From Adenophora triphylla var. japonica (lineage: Eukaryota; Streptophyta; Magnoliopsida; Asterales; Campanulaceae), in assembly GCA_022495995.1 (NCBI GenBank), contig JAFEMH010000930.1:189001-253000 (forward strand): a DNA stretch of 64,000 nucleotides. The letters are read 5' to 3'. The position numbers and the translations under genes were made by a program. Below, piece after piece: positions 54,925-64,000 of the stretch. The notes under the pieces are model-generated. The model saw only the letters and a list, made by a program, of their open reading frames with translations. It did no database searches and had not been told where the DNA came from. Within the stretch, counting starts at the first letter, position 1. The number at the start of each line of letters is the position of its first letter.

Positions 54925-55518
54925 TTATGTGCCCGTATCATGGCGATATTCGCCGTTTCCTTCCAATCTCGCCTCCAAGTGTTGGAAACGACAGGTTGAA
55001 CTTGATGTATCGGACCGCTTCGTGGTCCGCTTTCGCTCGAGTACGTTTACATAGTTAGCATCTCCTGACTCTGAGGGATTCTGATGAGATTTGCCCAGTA
55101 GTCCCTTGGTTGATTCGAAGGAGGTAACCCCGGTGCACGAGTGCGGACACGCTTGGCTCTTGTCTCGGCTTCGTTTCCTATGAGGAAAGCTTGTCCCTCG
55201 GATGACTTCAAGATCTCCCTGCCGGTTAATGAACTTGACGCACCGATGGAGAGTGGAAGCTATGGCTTTCATGTGGTGTAGCCAAGGGCGTCCCAAAAGG
55301 GCTGTGAACTCGGATGGAATGTCCATCACGTGGAATTTTCTTGGCACCATTTGGGTTTCGAACCAAAGTTCCAGAGTCCCCGTCCCCAGGCTGGGCCGAT
55401 CCGTGCTGTCGTATGCCTTGATAGTCCGAGTAGACGGTATCAAATGGCTTTCATGGATGCGGAGAGCTCGCATCATGCCGAGGGGGAGGACATTAACGGC
55501 TGACCCGTTATCTACCAA
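54925..55518 (-). pseudogene. TE-H first protease-like core (PR-a)
   Basis: Frame of 197 codons starting at the active site MVDNGSAVNVLPLGMM and continuing with IKAYDSTDRPSLG and RKFHVMDIPSEFTALLGRPW, then a linker. The active site Asp-Asn-Gly-Ser is a common plant variant position. The upstream part (ITFCDEDLPRDASGHN, about 55640-55590) is in another frame. It would process the gag-pol precursor. Confidence 0.75.
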
Positions 55519-56301
55519 TACTCCGGGGAGTGATATGGTGTTGAGTTTGAGAGTGATGTACGAGCTTCGTTGTGCCCCGAGGCATCTCTCGGTAGGTCTT
55601 CATCACAGAATGTGATCATGCTTTGCCATACAGCGGGAGTCATAGATCTCGTCTCTATCCGTAGAAGGAGAGTCATCCGGCCATCCGTTTCTGTCTTCCT
55701 CTTGCGAGGTAAAGCCTTTCTTTGGAACCTCGGGAGTATGTTGAGGCTGCTGTGGCGGTTGCCGCCCTTAGTTAGCACATTGATCGAGTGCGATTGCCAA
55801 GCCGACCTTGATCTTCCTTTACCGGTCCGAGCTCGGAAGCTGGACAAATTGAATCTTGGCTGATCCCGCGGAGGGTTAGGCTTACTGCGCAAGATTACCA
55901 AGATCCGAGGTATTCCGGTGTTCCGTGGTCTGAATTCTGGTTTTGGTGGGCTTTTCGGCTTTCCCACCCCTGTCTCGCTCTAGAGCCGCATGGCCCGGAG
56001 GCAAAGAGGACTGGCCGGAGTACAAGACGTAGTAGTCGAACCTCCCGGAGGGTTCTCCAAGTGTACCTACACCGGTGTCCCCAGCTTCGTATCTTTCTCT
56101 CGATTCTTTGTTGAGAGGATTTCTTCTTTGTTTTCTCGGAGGATTGCTCCGGACAGTTTCTCGGGACTCGTACTCCGAGCGAGCGGAGCGATAGCAAACA
56201 TCGTAGCCGATGTGGACATTAGAGGAGGATCCGGCGAAAGAGGCGGAGAAACTGGTTCTGTGGCACTCTTCTTGGGCACCCACTCAATGGAATTCACGCT
56301 G

Positions 56302-58107
56302 TTATTGTTCGGAAAGGGGTTTCCGGCGTATTGGGCCCACGGGGCGCTCCAACTTGCCTTCTTCTATCAAGTTACGGATTTCGTATCGTAACCCCAAACG
56401 GTTGTCGGTGGTATGGCCTTGATGCTGATGGAAGGCGCGATATTTGCTCTTGTCCGCATTGGCTACGGGAATTTTGGGTTTGTAATTGGCCACGGGCTTA
56501 AGGAGACCCTCCTTGATTAACCCTTCAAAGCATCTTGCTCGGTGGCATGTCTAACTTGTCGAAGTGTACGACAGTACGCTTCGAGTAGAATTGTTGCTTT
56601 GCGGGACTGGGTTTCGTTACCCGACGTTGTCCCTGATGGACGTAGTTGACAGACGTATCTTTCCCTTTACCGGGGGCCGGTGCATGATTGAATGAAGCTG
56701 TTGAGCGGTATCTGTATGGCTGTGCCGTAGCCAACTTTTCCTTGAGATCCTTCTCGAACTGTGAGCCGGCATTGACCATGGCCCGGAGATCTGGGAAGAA
56801 ATTGTGACTGATGAGAGTTCTGATGGACGGTCTCAAACAAGACTTGAAGATCCGCATCTGTTCGTCTTTGGAGAGTGGCTCCATGATTTCGGAGAGTTTC
56901 CAGCTCCATCTCTTGTAGAATTCCCCAACACTTTCATCCGCTTTCTGCTCAGTGGTGATTAAGTCCTCGCGACTTGTTTCCCACTCTAAGTTGGATCTGT
57001 ACCGTTCCAGGAAGATGTTACTGATCTGTTCCCAGGTGTGGCGATCCGCAGGTTGACCCTCGAAACCATCGTAACGCCTGAGCTTTTGAGCGTATCTTTG
57101 GAAGTGGTCGGCCATTTGCTGGAGGGTTGCTCCTTTTGCTCTCAGGCCGAGAACGTAAGTGTCGACGTGCGTTTGAGGACATTCGGTTCCATCGAATCGG
57201 TCCATCTCCGGCATTCTGAACATGGCGGGGAGAGGCGTGACCATTCCCGAATCAGTGGATTTGAGCGTTTCCTGCTTTGAGCTGCTCATGGTGGCTTTCA
57301 GGTCTTTCATCTGCTCGACCATCCAAGCTAAGGTTGGGTCCAGTGGTGGACTGTGAGGCTCGGCGCCGGGTGCTACCACGTGAGCGGTAGTGATTGGAGG
57401 TGGAAGGCTTGGTATATGAGAATATACGGGAGCCTTTTCTGGACTGTATCGGGGTTTGTCCCCGGTGTTTGTGTGGATTCGTGTATAGGCAACGGGACGA
57501 ACCCGGGAGGGTATTGAGGGATATTGGCATCCTGAGATGGTCCAGCCCGGTGCGCCGTGATATTGAGTGATGGGTGTAGCATGGGCTGACCAAAATTGAC
57601 GGGGTTGCCCTGAGAGGTGGCAACATGGAGCCTAGGTCATTTGTTTCCTTGGTTGGAAGGCATCTCGTAAGTTGGCGGGGAGGAACCACGATTGAAGGTT
57701 TGGTGAAACTGGTTTTGGGGAATCGTCATCCTCGACCAGGACAAAAGTACCGTCTGGCAGGGGATAGCCGCTATACCTCGCTCATTCGAAAGGCCGTACC
57801 ACGAAATTCCGCGATCTTCTTTCTGCCTCTTGTGAACCTCACAAGCCCGAATGGCTTCTTCCAATGTCATATCTGTTACCGGTGGCGGGGGTCCTTCCCC
57901 GTCACGATTTCTCGGTGAGCTGGACATGTCGAAAATTCTGGCCGAGGAACCGAGGGAACCGAAGAACCGTCCGACGCCGCCGTTACCGTGATCCCCGGCA
58001 AGGCGGCCGACCCGGAAATCGAACCACTTTACGCTCGGCAGGGAACGAAAGGAAGGGTTTAGGCTTCGGAAAAGGGTATTTGGCTCAAGGTTTTCGGGCT
58101 TGTGCAA
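56302..58107 (-). pseudogene. TE-H gag
   Basis: The N-terminal frame 58107-57637 has PPPVTDMTLEEAIRACEVHK; a Pro-rich middle (57582-57373) contains NIPQYPPGFVPLP. The core frame 57379-56525 (284 codons) holds DRFDGTECPQTHVDTYV, ISNIFLERYRSNLEWETS and SVGEFYKRWSWKLSEIM, typical Retrotrans_gag. At 56493-56302, KYRAFHQHQGHTTDNRLG is a CHHC-type knuckle in which both Cys positions are Arg, so zinc binding is lost. The gag core is the least damaged coding region of TE-H. Confidence 0.85.
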
Positions 58108-59226
58108 TGTGCAGTTACCGATTAAAGTTTACTTAAAGCGCGCTTTCTCAGAGTCCTAATTGGTTGGAAAAGAGCGTGTCTTCTTTTTCGCAACTAATCC
58201 TAGAGCTCTAATCAGTGGATCTCGTCACTACGCTTATAAGCCCCTCGTTTCCATTGTAGATCATCTTTCTCAAGACGGACTATCCCGAGCGAGGTCTGAT
58301 AAGGCAAGCGAGTTCCACCGACAAAGGAAAAAGTGAACTTAAGGCTAGCTGATCACGCAAACTTTCGACGTGTGCGGCGTACGGGCCACGGTCGAGGTCA
58401 ACGTCCTTAAGTTAAGGCGGGAGTCGTGCCAAAATTTGGGCATGACCTCTCCTGACTCGCTTGTGCGAGAGACCTTTAGATTTTAGCATTGGCCAAGTTG
58501 TGGCTGGCACGGTACATACGGCGAGGTTTGGTGAAATGGTGTCACATTGAACCTTCGGGTATATTTTTCGGCAGAGCTCCGCGTCAAAGTCAAGGCTGAA
58601 AAGCTCAAGACTTCGGGTCGGGAACGACCTTTGGTCTCAAACTCTCGAGCCTGACTCAGAGCGGGGCCCGGCGTAAAAAACATACACTTAGGCTTTATGA
58701 CACGAGCTAGGCCAAAAACCAACCGGGGTCTTGGACAAAGTGTGACACAAAGAGTGCATGGCTTACACGGGCTAGGATGGGATGTTTGGGACGACCCCGT
58801 GCGCCCCCGAAAGGTGTATGGCAGACCAATCGGAGTGCAACTGATAAGGCCATCCCGGGTTAGGGGTTGTAGTGTGCAGTGTACCGAGGCAGCAAGTGCA
58901 CGTGAAGTGCGGTGTTCCGAGGCAGCAAGTGCGCGTAGTGTGCGGTCACTAAAATTCTTTTTTTTTTCTGAGTAAAACAGAGATTTTTCAGAATGTGTCT
59001 TAAAGAATTTATGATGCACAGCTTCAAAGACAAAGATGAAAATCAAACATGAATGGGGATGCACAAACATGGTATGATTTTGGAAAGTTGACAATGTAAT
59101 GCCTTTTGAAAAAACCGTTCGAGGTTTAAAGTAACACACACACACGAGAACGAGGAAGGGTAAACGAAAGTTTGACCCACGGAAGGCTTTTTAGAAAACA
59201 TTGGCAGTTTTGAAAAAAGTATCTTT
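58108..59226 (-). other. TE-H untranslated leader
   Basis: No gene. Homologous to the TE-A leader, with about two copies of the CCGAGGCAGCA repeat at 58871-58947. Confidence 0.65.
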
Positions 59227-59244
59227 TCCCCAGCGGAGTCGCCA
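59227..59244 (-). promoter_or_regulatory. TE-H primer-binding site, tRNA-Arg type
   Basis: Same sequence as in TE-A (minus TGGCGACTCCGCTGGGGA), two bases from the LTR end at 59247. Confidence 0.9.
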
Positions 59245-59246
59245 AC

Positions 59247-61352
59247 TGAAATTACCCGGGCTCGCGCGATGCGAAGGCGGTTGTCTTTCGCGGGGTGTTG
59301 GTGTCTGAGACCTCGCTTCATGGGAAGGAACAAAATGAGGAGTCGCCACGCGGTTTTTGTATTTTGAGCCCAAACGTTGAGAAACGGCTATTGTGAAAAG
59401 GTGTCATTTTTATTGGTAGCAAAAACTTAGGAAAAGGCTTTTTTTGAAAAAGGGGATCATTTTTATTGGCAGCAAAAACGAGTAAAAAGCTTTTTAGTAC
59501 CAGAGATTGTTAGGTTCGGAGGTCAAGTTACGTTTCGGGTAGAGTATGACGAGATCGCCCGAAACGCCTCGCATGACGAGTCTTTCTACCTTTCTCGAAA
59601 TCGTGTGTGTGTGTGTCTTTTGAAATGGGGGCTTGAATGACAAGCTTAATCTTGGTTTGAGTGACAAACGTTGATTAGGTGACTTTTGAAAAGACGAGCG
59701 TTTGAATGACAAACGTCGGTTTGGGTTTGAAATGAGCGTTTGCGTGGCAAACGTCGACTTTGAGCTTGAAATGACCGTTTGCGTGGCAAACGTCGATTTT
59801 GAGTTTGAAATGAGCGTTTGCGTGGCAAACGTCGATTTTGAGTTTGAAAAGGAGTTCGAAGGTCGAACTCCGGTTTTTTGAACCGAGAATGTCATTGTTA
59901 ACGATTTTTACGGGAAAAATGCGTATTAAATGATTTTAAGTGTCACATGGCGGCTTTTAGTTTAAAGATGAGCGTTTGGAGGCCAAACGTCATTTCACGC
60001 GTTTTGAAAGAGAGTTCGACAGACGAACTCCGGTTTTGAACTGGGCATTACATTGTTAACGATTTTTACGAGAAAAATGCGTATTAAATGATATGCGATC
60101 AACGAATCGGGTTGCGACTCGGACTTTTGAAAAGTAAATACTATCACAATCCAAACGGATCGGACTTGTAAATGACAGTATTTAAAGCGGTGTCAACGGA
60201 ATCAAACGATCCGGATTCGTAAATGACGATCAACGAGGCCAAACGGCTCGGAATTGTAAATGACGATCAACGAGGCCAAACGGCTCGGAATTGTAAATGA
60301 CGATCAACGAGACCAAACGGCTCGGAATTGTAAATGACGATCAACGAGGCCAAACGGCTCGGAATTGTAAATGACATGAAAGTAAACGGAACGGGGTCGG
60401 AACGCCGTTTTAACCCGTGATTACTTCTCTTACGGAAAGAGAAGAGGATCGAGGGGATAAAACGTATCGGACCCCCAGATTAGGCAGAGAAAGGCGTCTA
60501 CATTTTGATAACGACGTCCGAAACAGTTATAGCGACTGGCGCGTAAACCGAGACGGAACGGAAGATTCAGAGAGAGGGAGTTATACCTATGGCTAGGGTC
60601 GACTCCTTTGGCTCGAGAGGTGTGCACGGGACACGGAAAGTTATTCGAAAGGTTGTTTCGAAGTTGTAGGGTGCGTATTTGATCGAAATACGAAGGTTTC
60701 ACGCGAATCGAGATAAAACGGGAGCTCGGGAGGGGTGAAAACCAGTTTGGACCTTGGGGTATGTGATTTTTTGGTGTTAAAAATCCTCCCTTTCTTTGCC
60801 TTTGACAGCAACTTCTATTTATAGGGTGAAAATTGCAGTAGGAGTCCGGCCGGACTTGACCGAATTTCGTGGGTTTTTGGGGATTTTGGAAATCTGGGAG
60901 ACTTGCGCAATTTCGGGAAAAGTGCACAGTGAGTCCGTAGGACTTGGCTTGCAAACCAGGGGCATTTTGGTCTTTTGGCCTTGATTTGTGATTGACGAGT
61001 GACTAGAGGGAGGTGGCATGCAGGACACGTGTCCTGTGACTCACCAGAAGTGTGGGAGTTCGTTCCCCGGTCCCGATTTTGTCCGTTTTTTAAAATAACA
61101 GTCCGGGAAATGTCCGAAACGCCCCCGGAAAGTGCCGGAAAATGCATTTTTCAGGGAAAGCCATACTTTTACGTGAGATATCACGTGCTAAGTACGGTTC
61201 GACGTCGAGATGCACGGGCGGTCCTGGACGTCTCGTTGGCACGGCACAAAGAACGGGAGTTTAACGAGTTTCGGTTAACCTGGAGCGGGCCAGTTAACGG
61301 ATTTCTGTTAACTTTCTGACGGATTTGGACGATCCGGATTTGGGTACTTACA
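59247..61352 (-). repeat. TE-H 5' LTR (2106 bp)
   Basis: Same ends as the 3' copy. It has three copies of the 39-bp unit (59720-59850) where the 3' LTR has four, and four copies of the 37-bp unit (about 60226-60373) where the 3' LTR has two, plus a shorter (TG)n run (59604-59617). The TATA box is at 60815-60824 and the dyad at 60843-60856. Confidence 0.95.
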
Positions 61353-62040
61353 GAAGAGGATTCCTACGTATCCCGTGGGGGAATCAAGCCGAATCGTAGT
61401 TCGTCAAGGATGGGGTGCCAATGAAAGGCTACGAGTTTTGTACCCGAAAGTGACTGTTCCAAGGGGAGTCACCCCGAAGATGTGACTTTTTCTTTGGGAG
61501 TCACCCGCGAATTTGACTGTTTTTGGTGGGGAGTTACCCCGAAGATGTGACTTTTTCTTTGGGAGTCACCCGCTAATTTGACTATTTTTGGTGGGGAGTC
61601 ACCCCGAAGATGTGACTTTTTTCTTTGGGAGTCACCCGCGAATTTGACTGTTTTTGGTGGGGAGTCACCCCGAAGATGTGACTTTTTTCTTTGGGAGTCA
61701 CCCCGAATTTGACTGTTTTTGGTGGGGGGGGGTCACCCTGAAGATGTGACTTTTTTCTTTGGGAGTCACCCGCGAACTTGACTGTTTTGATGGGGAGTCA
61801 CCCCGATGATTTGACTTTTTTCTTTGGGAGTCACCCGCGAACTTGACTGTTTCGATGGGGAGTCACCCCGATGATTTGACTTTTTTCTTTGGGAGTCACC
61901 CGCGAACTTGACTGTTTTGATGGGGAGTCACCCCGATGATTTGACTTTTTTCTTTGGGAGTCACCCGCGAACTTGACTGTTTTGATGGGGAGTCACCCCG
62001 ATGATTTGACTTTTTTCTTTGGGAAGTCACCCGCGAATTT
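61353..62040 (-). repeat. TE-G continuation: conserved stem-loop and 60-70 bp tandem repeats
   Basis: TE-G resumes with the target duplication GAAGA and the CTACG...CGTAG block (61357-61403). Then come nine to ten copies of a 60-70 bp unit (61455-62040) built from GGGGAGTCACCCCG, a TGTGACTTTTT run and GGGAGTCACCCGCG. Early copies carry GACTGTTTTTGGTG, later ones GACTGTTTTGATG. The array sits at the same place as the unrelated arrays of TE-H. Confidence 0.85.
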
Positions 62041-62455
62041 TTACTGTGTGGGAAATCTGTACGGTCTTTCCGGACCGGGTAGTTTAAAGCCATTCCGGGC
62101 TATTTTTCTGTGTTTGGAAATTGTACGGTTTTCCAGACCGGGTAGTTTATGGCCATTCCCGGCCATTTTCTGATAATCGAGAGAGGCGGTCATTTGAACC
62201 CAAATGAATTGATGAATTTTGGTAATGGACAGCCAAGATAGGCTGACAGAATTGATTAGGGGCAAAAGGGGAAAATCACCCTTCTGGACCATAGATGTCG
62301 TCCGACATGGGGAGGTTCCCATGCTGTTTTAATTAAAACAGTAGGTCATAAGACAGACCTAGAAAGAACAGAGTGCTGCCGAGACCAGAGAGAAGGAAAA
62401 GAGAGAAAATTTTGAAAATTTCTCCCTCCATTTTGATTTAAATCAAGAATTGATA
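62041..62455 (+). promoter_or_regulatory. TE-G antisense-gene promoter region
   Basis: A duplicated block of about 70 bp around GACCGGGTAGTTTA (62043-62160) comes first. Then come AGGGGCAAAAGGGG (62258-62271), the dyad ATGTCGTCCGACAT (62295-62308) and, 18 bp on, the AT-rich palindrome around TTTTAATTAAAA (62327-62338). ATG follows at 62456. The dyad is the one found repeatedly in the TE-G LTR. The order and spacing match the TE-H antisense promoter. Confidence 0.55.
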
Positions 62456-64000
62456 ATGCCTCCGCGAGCCAAATCGAGAAGGAATGTGCAACATGTTTTG
62501 TCCGAGAGAAGGAAGCTCGTAGATCGGAATAAACGAAAGAGATTCCCCGAGGGACATGGGCTTTACCCGGGTCTCGATTTTCATACTTCCACTATGGAAC
62601 AGAAGGGGGTAAGTATTTTAAAAGATTAACCCTTTCGAAATTTGATTTCTAGGGTTTGAGATTGAAATTGGGGGAAATCGCACCCAAAGATGAAATTGCA
62701 TGCTTGGCATGAAATGCATTGCTTTGAAAAGATTTTTCTTTTTTTGTTTTTCTTCTTCTGAAAGAATTTTTGGTGATTTCTTGAAAAATGCACATGAATG
62801 AATACACATATTGTGATGAGTAGGTTTTTGATACCTGTGCTGTGCTTACCTGCAGACTTTGCGGACCAAGGGATCCCCTGAGGCAATTGCGACCATTTGG
62901 GGCCTTCTTCCAGGCTCTTCTGATTTGCCAAACAGTCCTAAAGGCCTAGTCTTTGCTGCTGGTCTTGGACCATTCTTCACCGCTGTTGGAGCTTTTGGGG
63001 ACACGCCGAGGAGCGTGGAGCTGGTGCGGGCTTTTAGACAGTTTTGGTGGGACTCTACCCACATTTTCCATCTATCTTGGGGTGAGTGGACCATCACTCC
63101 CTATGACTTCATTGCCATCACCGGTCTGCAGTTTACGGATAGGCCCATCTTTTCTGAGGACCCTGGCGTGCTGAGCCCAGACGCCATTAGAGCTTTGAAT
63201 GGATTGACCCTTCACCTGAAGGGTAATGGGGTTCCTTTGGCGGACTTGCACTCGGATTTGACGCATCAGTGCCGTCTTTTTTCTGAGGGTGCCGCTACGG
63301 TTACGGCTGAGCAATTGGCGAGAGCCTTTGTCTGGGCCGGGTTTTTTGACACCCTGTTCTGTAACGCCTCTACGACGGCATTAACCCTTCTACTGGAGCC
63401 TCTTCGTGATTGGAGCCAGGTGTCCACTTTTTCATGGGGAGAGGCTGGTTTGGCCCAGGTGTATAGAGGCCTGGATGAGGTGAGCAGAGGCAGTGTGACC
63501 TCTTTGGACTTCTATCAGACTGTGCTGGAGGTATGCCCTTTGCTTTTCGCAACTTGACTACTGCATTTGACCTTTTTTGTCATCATTCTTTTACTGTTGC
63601 TGCACACTGAAAGCTTTCTGTCTTTTGATTTCAGGTGTGGGCCTACGAGGTGTTTGGCTTCTATGCCTGGACTGTGCCTGAGGGGATTGCGGCAGATTTG
63701 TTCCCTGCTATTCTCCGTTGGGCTTTTGGAGTGAGTGAGAGCCGGAAAGTGGACGGGGTGAAGCCCCGTAAGACGGCCTGCTACCATGACATCATGATTG
63801 CTTTGAGGGGTACCCCTGTTGGTTTGAGGCTGTTCCCTTGGCATGGCAGGTATGGCGAGGATTTGATTGGTGGTGCTGCCCTGGTGACCAGGACGAGGAG
63901 GCTTCTGGTTGGCCTGGAGGGAGATGCCCTGTACTTGGGGGAGAGAGTCTGCAGACAGCACGATCCTGGCGCCGCTTCTCGCGTCCCTCATGATCCTCCT
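62456..64000 (+). CDS. TE-G antisense PMD (plant mobile domain) protein, open to window end
   Basis: Three exons join without a stop. Exon 1, 62456-62608 (51 codons, basic, MPPRAKSRRNVQHVLSERRK), donor GGG|GTAAGT. Exon 2, 62856-63530 (225 codons), between TACCTGCAG and GAG|GTATGC. Exon 3, from 63635 after TTTCAG, open to the edge. Exon 2 carries the PMD signature: LVRAFRQFWWDSTHIFHL, WGEWTITPYDFIAITGL and FSWGEAGLAQVYRGLDEVS. Exon 3 continues with VWAYEVFGFYAWTVPEG and GDALYLGERVCRQ. PMD proteins are found as host nuclear proteins (MAIN/MAIL1 type) and as passengers of transposons, including antisense ORFs of Tat elements. Intact splice sites and frame suggest it is, or recently was, expressed. 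The C-terminus is outside the window. Confidence 0.82.

Larger units (their letters stand above)
38233..61352 (-). mobile_element. TE-H: complete Tat-like element (23.1 kb)
   Basis: LTRs 38233-40289 (3') and 59247-61352 (5'), target duplication GAAGA (38228-38232 and 61353-61357), tRNA-Arg primer site, gag, two protease-like cores, RT, dual RNase H, integrase, then two antisense ORFs (DUF7745-like and PMD) and a tandem-repeat zone. The LTRs are nearly identical apart from repeat copy number, so insertion is recent. Yet the coding part is full of frameshifts, which points to a non-autonomous copy mobilised by a relative, or to sequence errors. Confidence 0.93.

Noticed and set aside
59227..59244. 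tRNA-Arg gene fragment
   Set aside because: Only 18 bases match, placed exactly at the primer site beside an LTR; no cloverleaf.
59247..64000. LTR at 59247-61352 shared by two tandem elements (LTR recombination array)
   Set aside because: The GAAGA duplication at 38228 and 61353 shows TE-H is a separate nested insertion, and the right flank lacks the polypurine tract next to the LTR.

Overview
This 64 kb window is nuclear DNA of a flowering plant, probably a eudicot. It holds one broken plant gene (the 3' part of a glycosyl hydrolase family 9 endoglucanase with plant introns), a remnant of a plant hAT/ZMYM1-like gene, and at least eight LTR retrotransposons inserted beside or inside each other. 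There is no bacterial gene organisation. Primer sites match plant initiator tRNA-Met and tRNA-Arg. I label the elements TE-A to TE-H from left to right.

Left third. TE-A (1-3882, minus; Ty3/Gypsy, Tat-like) runs off the left edge and sits inside the RNase H gene of TE-B (3883-5418, plus; Ty1/Copia). TE-B in turn sits in an intron of the endoglucanase gene. The gene resumes with an exon at 5622-5903. Its next intron was invaded by TE-C (6292-19820, plus; Tat-like, target duplication CATTG). The following exon (from 19873) is split in the middle of the catalytic signature by TE-D (20094-22592, minus; non-autonomous LTR element with two 694-bp LTRs). The gene ends at 22697.

Middle. A hAT/ZMYM1-like N-terminal remnant (23862-24388) is cut by TE-E (24389-31818, plus; SIRE-like Copia without its 3' end). 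An LTR-like block follows (31819-33083), then TE-F (33086-36348, plus), a Tat fragment with an integrase and an antisense ORF.

Right half. TE-G (minus) has its 3' LTR at 36349-38105. It is interrupted by the complete TE-H (38233-61352, minus, target duplication GAAGA) and resumes at 61353, running off the right edge.

The Tat elements share one plan: LTR, gag, protease, RT, two RNase H domains, integrase, then a block of genes on the opposite strand before the 3' LTR. Three antisense protein families occur: a PF04195-like protein (TE-C), a plant-mobile-domain (PMD) protein (TE-G, TE-H) and a DUF7745-like protein (TE-F, TE-H). The TE-G PMD gene is open across three exons.

The main new observation is regulatory. 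Several unrelated LTRs carry their own CpG-centred inverted pentamers (for example GTCCG-NN-CGGAC, TGTCG-TC-CGACA, GGGCG-GT-CGCCC). In TE-A, TE-G and TE-H one copy lies about 18-21 bp upstream of the LTR TATA box. In TE-G and TE-H the same family-specific dyad recurs at the same spacing upstream of the antisense PMD gene. A second shared feature is a CTACG...CGTAG stem-loop. In TE-H it lies on both sides of the antisense gene block, and TE-F and TE-G each show one of the two positions. Together these suggest that the antisense cassette and the LTR promoter share one control system. This is inference from sequence alone.
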